Origin: Micromonospora purpureochromogenes
Lineage (GTDB): Bacteria > Actinomycetota > Actinomycetes > Mycobacteriales > Micromonosporaceae
Assembly (NCBI RefSeq): GCF_900091515.1
Contig: NZ_LT607410.1
Span: forward strand, 4,464,001 to 4,528,000
DNA: 64,000 bases
Reading direction: 5' to 3'
Positions 1 through 7,523 of the stretch are shown piece by piece. The position numbers and the translations under genes are program-made. The notes under the pieces were generated by a model that saw nothing but the letters and a program-made list of their open reading frames with translations, made no database searches and was not told the DNA's origin. The first letter of the stretch is position 1. Every line of letters starts with the position of its first letter.

Positions 1-201
1 GTGACCGCGCTGCTGGGCTGGTGGGGCTGGGGCGCGGCGTTCGGAGCGGTGTTCTTGGGCTTCCTGGCTGCAGGACTCGTGGGTGCCATGCTGTTGGCCG
101 CCGGACGAGTGCGCCGAGGCACCCACATCCCGATGGGTCCGTTTTTCATAGCTGGTGCGATGGGGATGCTCGCGCTCACAGTCGGGGCACCGCCCGGGTA
201 A
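1..201 (+). CDS. Prepilin peptidase (A24 family), C-terminal fragment cut by window edge
   Basis: The 66 residues before the stop at 199-201 read like the last two membrane helices of a type IV prepilin leader peptidase/N-methyltransferase: a Gly/Ala-rich helix, a short basic loop (GRVRRGTHIP) and a final helix after GPFF. The RGTHIPxGPF signature before the last helix is typical of the C-terminus of this family. The catalytic aspartates and most of the protein lie upstream of the window, so the visible GTG at base 1 need not be the start. Such enzymes cleave and methylate pilin-like precursors at the membrane. Whether it belongs to the mobile element or to chromosome cannot be decided. Confidence 0.6.
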   Translation: MTALLGWWGWGAAFGAVFLGFLAAGLVGAMLLAAGRVRRGTHIPMGPFFIAGAMGMLALTVGAPPG

Positions 202-850
202 CTGGATCGACGCGATCCATCCGGCACCTTCTCGACCACCGCCTGGAGCACAACGGCGACTTCCGGTCGAAAGATGAGGAAGCATTCGTCAGGGTCCGAT
301 CCTGCGCGCCCCGGCGGGAAGCCACAACACCGCCCCGGGGCGATCGTCAGCGAACCTATGCGCCGACCCAAGAGCAGGCCGACCAAAGAGAACTAGCCTC
401 CACCCTGTGAACATCGGCACCAGGGACTGGTCTGACCCTAATCCCGGCGCGCGTCTGGACTGATCTTGCAACGCCAGGACGGGGTTGCAAGATCGTTGAC
501 GGGTCAGCGGGGGCAGGGGTCAAGGCACTCCTCTTGCCGTCGCAGCATACCGCCTTGACCACTCACTGGCTCGCGTTCCATCATCCTTTTCGACCTTGGG
601 CCGAACGGCTTAAGCGAGGACTCGCGCTAAGATCTCCATCCATGGTCGGCCGTTCGTCCTCAATGCAAGGACCGATCGTCGCCCCGAATGCTGTGTTGAC
701 AGTTTTGATACGCTCACTGTTGTGCTGGGTCGTCGGTTGTTAGCACCCTGATCGACGGCGGTCCGTGCGCCGTGCTGAACCACATGGATGAACAGCGCGT
801 GTGCGGCTCCTTTCTGCGATCGTTCGCGGCTGGGCATTCTGACGGATGGG
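202..850. other. Gene-free stretch with one strong hairpin
   Basis: No open frame here has convincing protein character; those present are short and rich in Arg/Pro/Thr in every frame. Its base composition looks less GC-rich than the chromosomal half. It holds the perfect stem-loop listed separately (462-494). A TTGACA at 696-701 could be a -35 box, but no good -10 follows at the usual distance. The promoter of the four-gene cassette starting at 851 is presumably in the last 150 bases. Confidence 0.5.
462..494. other. Perfect 11-bp inverted repeat (stem-loop)
   Basis: GATCTTGCAAC at 462-472 is exactly complementary to GTTGCAAGATC at 484-494, with an 11-base spacer. No T-tract follows on either strand, so it may be a transcription end or a protein-binding palindrome. 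It lies about 260 bases after the prepilin peptidase stop and 356 bases before the next gene. Confidence 0.5.
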
Positions 851-2386
851 ATGAACGTGCCAAGTGCGACAATGTACCTGGTCTATCCCTTTCGGCACCA
901 TCTTGACGATCGCGACATCGCGCGGTTCGAACCGTCCCCCTCGTCAGGCTGGCAGCACTGGTTCACCCGTCTGTCCGTAACGGATTTCGCCATCGCCGTC
1001 GACCACTCGTACTCGTTCATACCTCCAGTGAAGGCGATGCTGAACCCGGAGATGTTCGGCCGCGAGCGTGAGCAGCTCGTGGCACAGGGCGTTCCGACGG
1101 CCACCGGCGTGACGGAGGTGCGCCAAGCAATGGCCGCTAACTACTCGGCAAGCGGCAACTGGCGGGAGGCCTATAAGCACCGAGCGGTCCGTCTAACCTG
1201 GAACGCGCCGAGCCTGTGGATCCGGCAACCGCTGGTGCTCGAGACCGACCTGCGCAACACGCTGCGCCGATTCACCTTTCAGGTGCGCTGGGCTGACGCC
1301 TTGATGATGCCGGGTCACATCGGCGCCGTCGTCCTTCGGGTCGACCTAGAAGCGGCAGACTTGGAGGACATCGCATCAGTCACTCGGCACATCAAAAAGA
1401 TCGTCTACCGCCGTCGGCTCACAGTTGGTGTGCCCTCGATCCGGCGACCGGACGGCAGCGTCACCTCTTGGGCGAAGATCTTGGAGTCGCTGCTAGAGGA
1501 CCTGACCCTCGATCGTGGCCCGGTTAGCGTGCTCTCGGAGCTGGAATGGGCCGGCAGCCGGCGGGTGAACTGGCGGCTCGCCGTAATCGTCCGGGCCGAT
1601 CCGCAGAGCAGCCTGCAGTGTTTCACATCCGGTCTGGAGGAGGCGGCATTCTGCATCTCGGTCGGCCGAGGTCCAAAGGAACTGGAAAACCTCCCAGCAC
1701 CTTCGGATCTGCAGCGGCTGCGCGCAAGGAGCGAGCTCCAGCTATGGGAGAGCTGGCTGGCAGTCTACAACTATGACAATCTTGTTTTCGCCGTTGATGC
1801 GCACGATAGACGTCTCGAACAGGAGTTCTTGAACCACTGCGAGAACTTTGAGTACGAGTACTTGACGACGTTCGTCCTAGCTATCGTCCAGCGCTCCATA
1901 TTGGACCTGCTCGCGAGCGACCTAGCGGCCGTCCCCGGCGACCTGCGGCGAGCGATTGATCAGTTGGACAGCATCGAGGGGAAACTAATCCGGTTCAACA
2001 CCAGGTTATGGTTCGACCAAGTCGCCACGACGCCTGTCGGTGAGCCCTTGTACGAACTGCTAGCTGATCGGATGGGTCTCGCACACCAGCACGAGCAGGT
2101 ATTCTCGGATGTAGAGCGGCTGCGCAACCATCTTAACGCTAGGGCCACAAAGAATCACAGTATCGTAGCCCGTCGCACCGAGACGCTTCTGCAGTTTTTG
2201 TCGATCGTAGCGGTGCCGCTAGGCCTATACCTCGCACTGTTCCAACAGAAGCTTGCCCAGTGGACCCCCTTGCAACGAGTGCCCCCCAGGCACATGTGGA
2301 TCGGTATGGGGGCGGCCATACTATTGCTCGTCACGGCCTGGTGGTCATTGCGGCGCAAGAACAAGGCCACTCAAGATGACTTTTGA
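851..2386 (+). CDS. Unknown protein with two C-terminal membrane helices (CorA-like architecture)
   Basis: Encodes about 511 residues from ATG 851, chosen because the protein-like sequence (MNVPSATMYLVYPFRHHL) begins there; ATG 872 is an alternative. The first ~400 residues are soluble and of unknown fold. Then comes a helical, probably coiled segment, followed by two hydrophobic helices (about 445-464 and 482-500) and a short basic tail. A soluble N-terminal domain, long helices and two C-terminal membrane helices is the layout of CorA-type channels, but the GMN signature is absent and I see no direct family match. It is the first gene of a tightly coupled operon: its stop lies 11 bases past the next start codon. 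By position it could be the membrane component of the cassette. Confidence 0.6.
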   Translation: MNVPSATMYLVYPFRHHLDDRDIARFEPSPSSGWQHWFTRLSVTDFAIAVDHSYSFIPPVKAMLNPEMFGREREQLVAQGVPTATGVTEVRQAMAANYSASGNWREAYKHRAVRLTWNAPSLWIRQPLVLETDLRNTLRRFTFQVRWADALMMPGHIGAVVLRVDLEAADLEDIASVTRHIKKIVYRRRLTVGVPSIRRPDGSVTSWAKILESLLEDLTLDRGPVSVLSELEWAGSRRVNWRLAVIVRADPQSSLQCFTSGLEEAAFCISVGRGPKELENLPAPSDLQRLRARSELQLWESWLAVYNYDNLVFAVDAHDRRLEQEFLNHCENFEYEYLTTFVLAIVQRSILDLLASDLAAVPGDLRRAIDQLDSIEGKLIRFNTRLWFDQVATTPVGEPLYELLADRMGLAHQHEQVFSDVERLRNHLNARATKNHSIVARRTETLLQFLSIVAVPLGLYLALFQQKLAQWTPLQRVPPRHMWIGMGAAILLLVTAWWSLRRKNKATQDDF

Positions 2387-3134
2387 GCCGGAGGCGCGCG
2401 ATGGAGTCGGCTTGGTTCTACGCAGTTTGACAGGCACTAGGCTGGCGGACCGGCGGGCGTATATCTCGCGTCGGCGCCAGATGTGGGATAGCGTCCTGAC
2501 TCAGCTGGAAGCATCCGGTATGCAGGCGCTGGGCTCGTGGCGGTCCGGTCAATTCCATTTTTCCTGGGCTGACGGCACAAGCTTCAGCGACGTCGACGCT
2601 TGGACGGCCTTGGACGCCCGGCATCGCGAGGCGACGCTCCTCGCGGCCGCTGACGAGCGTTGGACTCAGTCGCTGCGTCTTTCCATCCATCCATACAACT
2701 ACCAGCAAACGCTATCCTTGCGGGCGCAAAAGGTGCTTGCGGTGCTCAACCTCGCCAAAGTTCGACCGGGCGGCCCGGAACTCTGCCGGTACCACCTTCA
2801 CAAAGGATTTCTGGCGCTGAGCAGGTCCGATCCGGCCGAGACGTATGCCGACACAGCGGCGCGTTTAGGGCAGGTCGGCCTGCACGCACTGGCGACCAAG
2901 CTGGGCTTGCGGATGAGGGAGAACTTGACTCTCGACCGCGCGGTCGTTCGCCTGCTGACGGGCGAGGTGCGAGCGTTCACGGGCCTGCGGACGTCATCTT
3001 GGAGCCAGTTACGCGCAAACCTGGCCGAGGTGGGCGCGCAGTTCCTGAACGACCCGCGATTGTCTATCGGACCGGAGTTTCGTGACTACCTGCGCACGAA
3101 GTTCTTGGGTGGTGTGCAGCACGATGCGCGATGA
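2376..3134 (+). CDS. Nucleotidyltransferase-like protein (putative)
   Basis: Starts at ATG 2376 inside the end of the previous gene (11-base overlap), giving 252 residues. Residues 53-55 (GSW) and 71-74 (SDVD) match the GS...DxD core of the polymerase-beta-type nucleotidyltransferase fold, with a longer than usual loop between them. The C-terminal half is helical, as in many minimal nucleotidyltransferases. The expected third acidic residue on a later strand is not obvious (the candidate strand reads LRLSIHPY), so activity is uncertain. These folds transfer NMP groups to proteins, RNA, antibiotics or nucleotides; the substrate is unknown. Neighbouring P-loop kinase and phosphatase genes suggest phosphate or nucleotide chemistry on a shared substrate. 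A hypothetical protein with a chance motif is the alternative. Confidence 0.5.
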   Translation: MTFEPEARDGVGLVLRSLTGTRLADRRAYISRRRQMWDSVLTQLEASGMQALGSWRSGQFHFSWADGTSFSDVDAWTALDARHREATLLAAADERWTQSLRLSIHPYNYQQTLSLRAQKVLAVLNLAKVRPGGPELCRYHLHKGFLALSRSDPAETYADTAARLGQVGLHALATKLGLRMRENLTLDRAVVRLLTGEVRAFTGLRTSSWSQLRANLAEVGAQFLNDPRLSIGPEFRDYLRTKFLGGVQHDAR

Positions 3135-3645
3135 CGAGGTGTACGCATTACTGTCGAGCCCCGGCTGGTTACTTATGCCGGTCGGGCTGCCCGGTGCCGG
3201 TAAGTCCACCCTGGGCGGTCTGCTCATCGCCCATGGCTTGATGGACCGGCACGGGATTCTGAGCACAGACAGGCTACGCGAGTGGCTCGGCGGCCGGCGG
3301 GACTGGCTTGGTGACGAGGATCTGGTGTTCCGCCACGCCCGGGAGATCCTGGCCGCTCGGTTGCGCAACGGCTTGAGCACCTACTTTGACGCGACGAATA
3401 TCCGCGCGGCCGATCGAAACTATGCCTTTACAGCGGCTCAGGCCGCGGGGCGTGCTGTGCTGGTCATCCGATTCGCTGAACCGGAAGAGATGTGCCGACG
3501 ACGCCGCGCGCACCAAGGCGTGGTCTACGATGACCAGGTGTGGGACGGGCTCGTGAAGGATCTCGCTGAGATCGACTGGAGCAGGCTCGCCGCTCCGTGG
3601 GTGGACAGCGCCGCATTGGCCCGCATCATCGCGGACCAGACGTGA
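3124..3645 (+). CDS. P-loop kinase of the AAA_33 / polynucleotide kinase-like type
   Basis: ATG 3124 overlaps the preceding stop by 11 bases and yields 173 residues. A Walker A motif, GLPGAGKST, is at residues 21-29. It is followed by STDRLREWLGG, and then FDATNIRAADR, which matches the (D/N)xTNxxxxxR region of T4 Pnkp-type kinases. A basic CRRRRAHQ segment looks like the lid. The family phosphorylates 5'-OH ends of RNA or DNA, or small molecules, using ATP. It is a stand-alone kinase domain without a fused phosphatase or ligase, but a histidine phosphatase follows directly. Translational coupling to both neighbours implies a joint function. The family assignment is strong; the substrate is unknown. 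Confidence 0.75.
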   Translation: MRDDEVYALLSSPGWLLMPVGLPGAGKSTLGGLLIAHGLMDRHGILSTDRLREWLGGRRDWLGDEDLVFRHAREILAARLRNGLSTYFDATNIRAADRNYAFTAAQAAGRAVLVIRFAEPEEMCRRRRAHQGVVYDDQVWDGLVKDLAEIDWSRLAAPWVDSAALARIIADQT

Positions 3646-4322
3646 TCCTGCTGATCAGGCATGCCGAGGCCATCTGGACCGAAGCCGCAGTGGATGAGGT
3701 AGTCAGAGACCCCGATCTTACTGACGACGGCCGCCTTCAGGCGGCCTATCTGGCCAAAGCGTTGCAGAGAGAGCCGGTCGACGTCCTGGTGAGCTCGCCG
3801 TTGCGGCGGGCCGCTGCAACCTACGCGGTAGTCGCAGGACGTCCCGGGAATGCAACCGACTTCCAGGAGTGGCTCCGGGAGATTCACTACCCGGATTGGC
3901 GCGGCTGGCGGCTGGCCACCGTGCAGAGCATCCTTCGAGAGCACGACCGGGAGAGTGTGGAACAGCGCTGGGCGGGCCTTGCCGGCGGGGAGTCCGCCCA
4001 GGACCACATCGCCCTGGTCCGTGGCGGAGCCGAAGCGTTCCTGCGGAGTCACGGCCTGGTCCGGTCGCCTTCCGATCCGGCGCTGTGGGAGTTCACCGGT
4101 CCGCAACGTCGGATCGCGATGATCGGACACGTGGGCAGCCTCGCCACCATCGTGTCCATGCTCCTAGGGTTGGCTCCCGTGGCGTGGGAACGCCAACGGT
4201 TTCCGGTTCCGAACGCATCGATCACTCGGCTCGCTCCCGTGCAGGTAGGTTGCCGCTTTGCATTCAGCCTTCACAGTTTAGGGGACGACTCCTTCATGCC
4301 GCCCGAGATGCGCAGGCGGTGA
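3642..4322 (+). CDS. Histidine phosphatase superfamily protein
   Basis: The GTG at 3642 overlaps the previous stop by four bases (GTGA), giving 226 residues. The N-terminal LIRHAEAIW carries the RH(A/G)E phosphohistidine signature at residues 6-9. An LxSSPLRRAAATY segment follows with the second arginine, and MIGHVGS near the C-terminus supplies the second catalytic histidine. The family removes phosphate from sugars, nucleotides or proteins through a phospho-histidine intermediate. It is the last gene of the four-gene unit; the next gene is on the other strand and converges with only 8 bases between the stops. Kinase plus phosphatase side by side suggests opposing or sequential steps on one substrate. 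Confidence 0.8.
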   Translation: MILLIRHAEAIWTEAAVDEVVRDPDLTDDGRLQAAYLAKALQREPVDVLVSSPLRRAAATYAVVAGRPGNATDFQEWLREIHYPDWRGWRLATVQSILREHDRESVEQRWAGLAGGESAQDHIALVRGGAEAFLRSHGLVRSPSDPALWEFTGPQRRIAMIGHVGSLATIVSMLLGLAPVAWERQRFPVPNASITRLAPVQVGCRFAFSLHSLGDDSFMPPEMRRR

Positions 4323-4330
4323 GGTCCTGG

Positions 4331-6013
4331 TCACCGCCCCTTTCGGCTGTCTGACTTTGTGACGACGAACGGGCCCATCGCCAGCACGTCGAGCGGCGAA
4401 CCAAAGAAGCTGCGGATCGCGTCTACAGGAGTACAAACGATCGGTTCGGGCCCGATGTTGAAAGAAGTATTCAGCACAACCCCGTGGCCAGTGGATGCCT
4501 TCATCCGGTCGAGTAAATCCCTAAATCGGCCGCTGGTCTGCGGCTGCGGGACGTGTAGCCGGCTCGTACCATCGTGGTGGATGATCTCCGGCACTGCCAG
4601 CCGGGCGTCGGGGCTTGCCTCGGTCGCCTCCAACATGTACGGGGCTTCAGCGACACCGAACAGGGCCACCGCGTCCTCGCGCCGGACCGATGGAGCGAAT
4701 GGTCGCCATCGCTCGCGCCGCTTCAGGCGGTTAACTTTATGCGCGATTCCGGTTCGGTTGGGCGCAGCGAGGATCGACCGGTGCCCGAGGGCCCGAGGGC
4801 CGGCTTCGGCGGCGTCCTGGAACCAGCCCACGACGCGACCGTCGGCGAGTTCGGCGGCGACAGCGGCGGCCAGATCGCTGGGTTCCCTCCAGCCGCACCC
4901 GAGCTGTTCCAGGCAGGCCCGAAGCTCGTCGTCGGACCATTGCGGGCCCAGGTAGGCATGCCGTACGGGGCGGACGTCGATGCCATGCCGATATTGCTGC
5001 AAGGCGGCCGCGCCGATGGCGGTGCCCGCATCGCCGACAAGGGCGTGTACCGACAGCCGCGGACCCAGGCGGCGTCGTAGTGAACCGTTCGCGCTGCAAT
5101 TGAGCGCCACCCCGCCGGAGAGCGCGAGATGCTTCGCGCCGGTCAGCGCGATCGCCAGGCCAGCCAGGTGGTCGACCACTCGCTCCAGCTCGTTCTGGAC
5201 GGCCAGAGCGAAGCCGGGCCAAGGCGAGGGTGGCAGATGGTCGTCGGCAGCGAGTAGGTCAAACGGGCCTGGCGCGGGTACAGGCGTGTCCCGGGCGCCG
5301 CCAATCGTATTGGCGAACAGTTGGAACCAACCTGAGCGGGCCTGGCTGTGCCGCTCGGTGGGACTGGCAGAGGACCGGTCGGCGGGCAGGAGTGCGGTGA
5401 CCCCGTCGTCCACCAGATTGAAGGCAGGAATGGACTTGGCAGCAGCCGGATCGCTGTACGCCGCCAACCCCATCAGCTTGCCCTCACCACCTCGGCCGAA
5501 CCCGGCGAAGCGGGTCGCAGAGGAGTAAAAGCTTCCCAATGATTCCAGCACGTCCATACTAGCGACAGGGCTCAGATCGAGGTCGACGGTCTGGTAGATG
5601 GTGCTCGAACTCGTTTCGCCTCGGCCGTCCATGACCAGTACCGCGTCTGCGGCGTAATCACTAGCGACCACGGCCATCGCGGCATGGCAGTCGTGGTGTG
5701 GGAGGTAAACGATCTCACTGGGCCGAAGCTGGCGCAGGGCCGGCGCGTCCAGCAGCGCCTTGGCGGTTTCCCGCAGTACAGCCAGGTCGGGATCCAGCGC
5801 TGGGTCCCACCCGAAGGCTACAGCACCCACGTCGGCCAGGGAGATCCCGGCGCGTCGCACGCAATACAGAACCGACCGCACCGGTGCCGCCCGGTACGCC
5901 AGCTTTACGCGGATAAGGCGTTCCTCCTCGGCGAAGGCAATCAATTCTCCGTCCTTAAGCAGGCAGGAGGACCCGTCGTGTCCGAACCCGCCGCCGATGC
6001 CCAGCGTGTACAT
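4331..6013 (-). CDS. Carbamoyltransferase (NodU/CmcH/TobZ family)
   Basis: The protein has 560 residues, the normal family size, and starts at ATG 6013 preceded by GAGG seven bases upstream. The N-terminal half has the ASKHA (Kae1-like) layout: GGFGHDGSSCLL, a metal-site HHDCHAAMAV and LVMDGRGETSS. The C-terminal YrdC-like half carries WFQDAAEAGPRALGHRS and ERWRPFAPSV, typical of these enzymes. The family makes carbamoyl-adenylate from carbamoyl phosphate and ATP, then carbamoylates a hydroxyl of a sugar, antibiotic or nucleoside. It is divergent from the methyltransferase gene with 86 bases between starts. The acceptor is unknown; no polyketide or aminoglycoside genes lie nearby. Confidence 0.88.
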   Translation of the reverse strand: MYTLGIGGGFGHDGSSCLLKDGELIAFAEEERLIRVKLAYRAAPVRSVLYCVRRAGISLADVGAVAFGWDPALDPDLAVLRETAKALLDAPALRQLRPSEIVYLPHHDCHAAMAVVASDYAADAVLVMDGRGETSSSTIYQTVDLDLSPVASMDVLESLGSFYSSATRFAGFGRGGEGKLMGLAAYSDPAAAKSIPAFNLVDDGVTALLPADRSSASPTERHSQARSGWFQLFANTIGGARDTPVPAPGPFDLLAADDHLPPSPWPGFALAVQNELERVVDHLAGLAIALTGAKHLALSGGVALNCSANGSLRRRLGPRLSVHALVGDAGTAIGAAALQQYRHGIDVRPVRHAYLGPQWSDDELRACLEQLGCGWREPSDLAAAVAAELADGRVVGWFQDAAEAGPRALGHRSILAAPNRTGIAHKVNRLKRRERWRPFAPSVRREDAVALFGVAEAPYMLEATEASPDARLAVPEIIHHDGTSRLHVPQPQTSGRFRDLLDRMKASTGHGVVLNTSFNIGPEPIVCTPVDAIRSFFGSPLDVLAMGPFVVTKSDSRKGR

Positions 6014-6099
6014 TTATCCGCCTCAGAGAGTTATCCTGTTGCCGCCGGGCAGTACTCCATGGCCGCGACGAATTACCGTGGATTGGAGGAAAGTACCGA

Positions 6100-6816
6100 A
6101 TGACGGGCTGGGATGATCAGGTAGAAAGCTGGACGGTGCATGCCCGGTCCACGGGATCCGACCCATTCTTTTGGGAGGTTAACCTTCCAACAGTGATGGA
6201 ACTCCTTCCGCCGCCGCCATGTCAAGTGCTCGACGTCGGAGCCGGTGAGGGACGGCTGACTCGGGCAATGACTGCTCGCGGTTACAGCGTGTTCCCCGTG
6301 GAGCGATCGCTCGGCATGCTACGGGCACTCCAGGTTGAGGACGGTAATCGGGCCGCGCTGAACGGCGATGCCTGTGCCCTGCCGATAAGGCCGGGCAGTG
6401 TCGATTGTGTGGTGTCGCTGATGGTGCTGATGTCGATCGCCGATGCGATGTCGGCGGTGCGCGAGGCCGCACGAGTGCTGCGCGACGGTGGGCTCGCCGT
6501 CTTCGCTGTCCTGCACCCACTGGTGACCTGCGGGCGCATGGGCGACGACGGCGACCTGAGGGTGAGCGACTACGGGAATTGCTCACTCCCTGCTCCCCGT
6601 CGCGTGCAGCGACGTGTGCCGCTAACGTACGAGCACTTCCACCGGCCGATCGGTACATACCTGTCCTGGTCGATCGACGCCGGCCTGACGCTCGAGGCAG
6701 TAGTCGAGCCGCTGCCGGGCGCGGAGCAAGTCGCCGCGCACCCGCGGTTCCGCCGCTGGGCAGGGGTTCCCAACATGTTGCTGTGGACAGCTCGTCGGCG
6801 TGTGTCTAGCCCCTAG
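6100..6816 (+). CDS. Class I SAM-dependent methyltransferase
   Basis: ATG 6100 is preceded by GGAGGA about nine bases upstream. The 238-residue protein has SAM-binding motif I as LDVGAGEGRLTRAM, an acidic residue after the next strand (FPVERS), LNGDACALPIRPGSVDCV for motifs II/III, and an ARVLRDGGLAVF segment typical of the Methyltransf_11 group. These enzymes methylate small molecules or macromolecules; the substrate cannot be read from sequence. It shares a divergent promoter region with the carbamoyltransferase and is followed by a flavin-type oxidase gene, so a tailoring role in a small pathway is plausible. Confidence 0.85.
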   Translation: MTGWDDQVESWTVHARSTGSDPFFWEVNLPTVMELLPPPPCQVLDVGAGEGRLTRAMTARGYSVFPVERSLGMLRALQVEDGNRAALNGDACALPIRPGSVDCVVSLMVLMSIADAMSAVREAARVLRDGGLAVFAVLHPLVTCGRMGDDGDLRVSDYGNCSLPAPRRVQRRVPLTYEHFHRPIGTYLSWSIDAGLTLEAVVEPLPGAEQVAAHPRFRRWAGVPNMLLWTARRRVSSP

Positions 6817-6826
6817 AGTGGACTGC

Positions 6827-7258
6827 ATGCTGCACCCCAAGACGCTTCGGCTCGTTCGTGCGGGCAGCTACGCCGCCTTGGCCACGGTCACCCCAGAAGG
6901 CGCGCTCTCATGTCACATGATGTGGGTTGGCTGCGACGACGATTTTCTCTACGTAAACACTGAGGTGGAACGGTACAAGTTCGGGAACATGCAGGTGGGT
7001 GACCCAGTAGCGCTGATGATATTCGAGTCGTCGCGGTCCTGGGTCGAGGTACGCGGGACAGTCGTTGGCCATATCTACGGCGATGCAGCGCTTGCCCAGC
7101 TTGACGAGCTTTCGATGATCTACAACCACCGGCCGTATGGGAAGCGTATCGACAGCCCTCGGGTGATTTGCCGCATCCGTCCGGACCGCGAATTCGTGTA
7201 TCTCCCGTCGACTTCCCGAGCCAGCGATGAATCGGCTACTGGATCGGCAGCATCCTGA
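6827..7258 (+). CDS. Pyridoxamine 5'-phosphate oxidase-like (split barrel) protein
   Basis: A 143-residue protein from ATG 6827, ten bases after the methyltransferase stop; GTG 6818 is an alternative start. The N-terminal pattern SYAALATVTPEGALSCHMMWVG followed by FLYVNTEVERYKFGNM and MIFESSRSWVEVRGTV is characteristic of the PPOX/FMN- or F420-binding split-barrel family (actinobacterial F420-dependent reductases and haem-binding relatives). It probably binds a flavin or F420 and reduces or oxidises an unknown substrate. It is the last gene before a 265-base gap that separates this cargo from the conjugation block. Confidence 0.75.
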   Translation: MLHPKTLRLVRAGSYAALATVTPEGALSCHMMWVGCDDDFLYVNTEVERYKFGNMQVGDPVALMIFESSRSWVEVRGTVVGHIYGDAALAQLDELSMIYNHRPYGKRIDSPRVICRIRPDREFVYLPSTSRASDESATGSAAS

Positions 7259-7523
7259 CCATCTGGTCGTCGAACTAGACCGACCAGTGCGACCGGCGCG
7301 CCGGGGTGAAGTGTGACCCGAACGCGCCGCCCGCGACGCCTTGGCCCGCACCCGCCTGGCGTAGCCCAAGACCGGCCCCAAACGGCCGCTTCCTCGAGGC
7401 CAAGCGGCCGCGAACGAGAAAGGCGTGTCTTCGTGCAGACCGAGTTGCAGCCACAATGGTTGGCCCAAAGAGGCAGGCAGAGCCATTTTCTTCGAGTACG
7501 CAACGCATACAGCGGTAGAAGCC

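Noticed and set aside
922..933. CGGTTCGAACCG, resembling the T-arm of tRNA-Pro, as second attachment site
   Set aside because: Only about nine bases agree with the tRNA 3' region, it is itself a palindrome, and it lies inside a coding gene.
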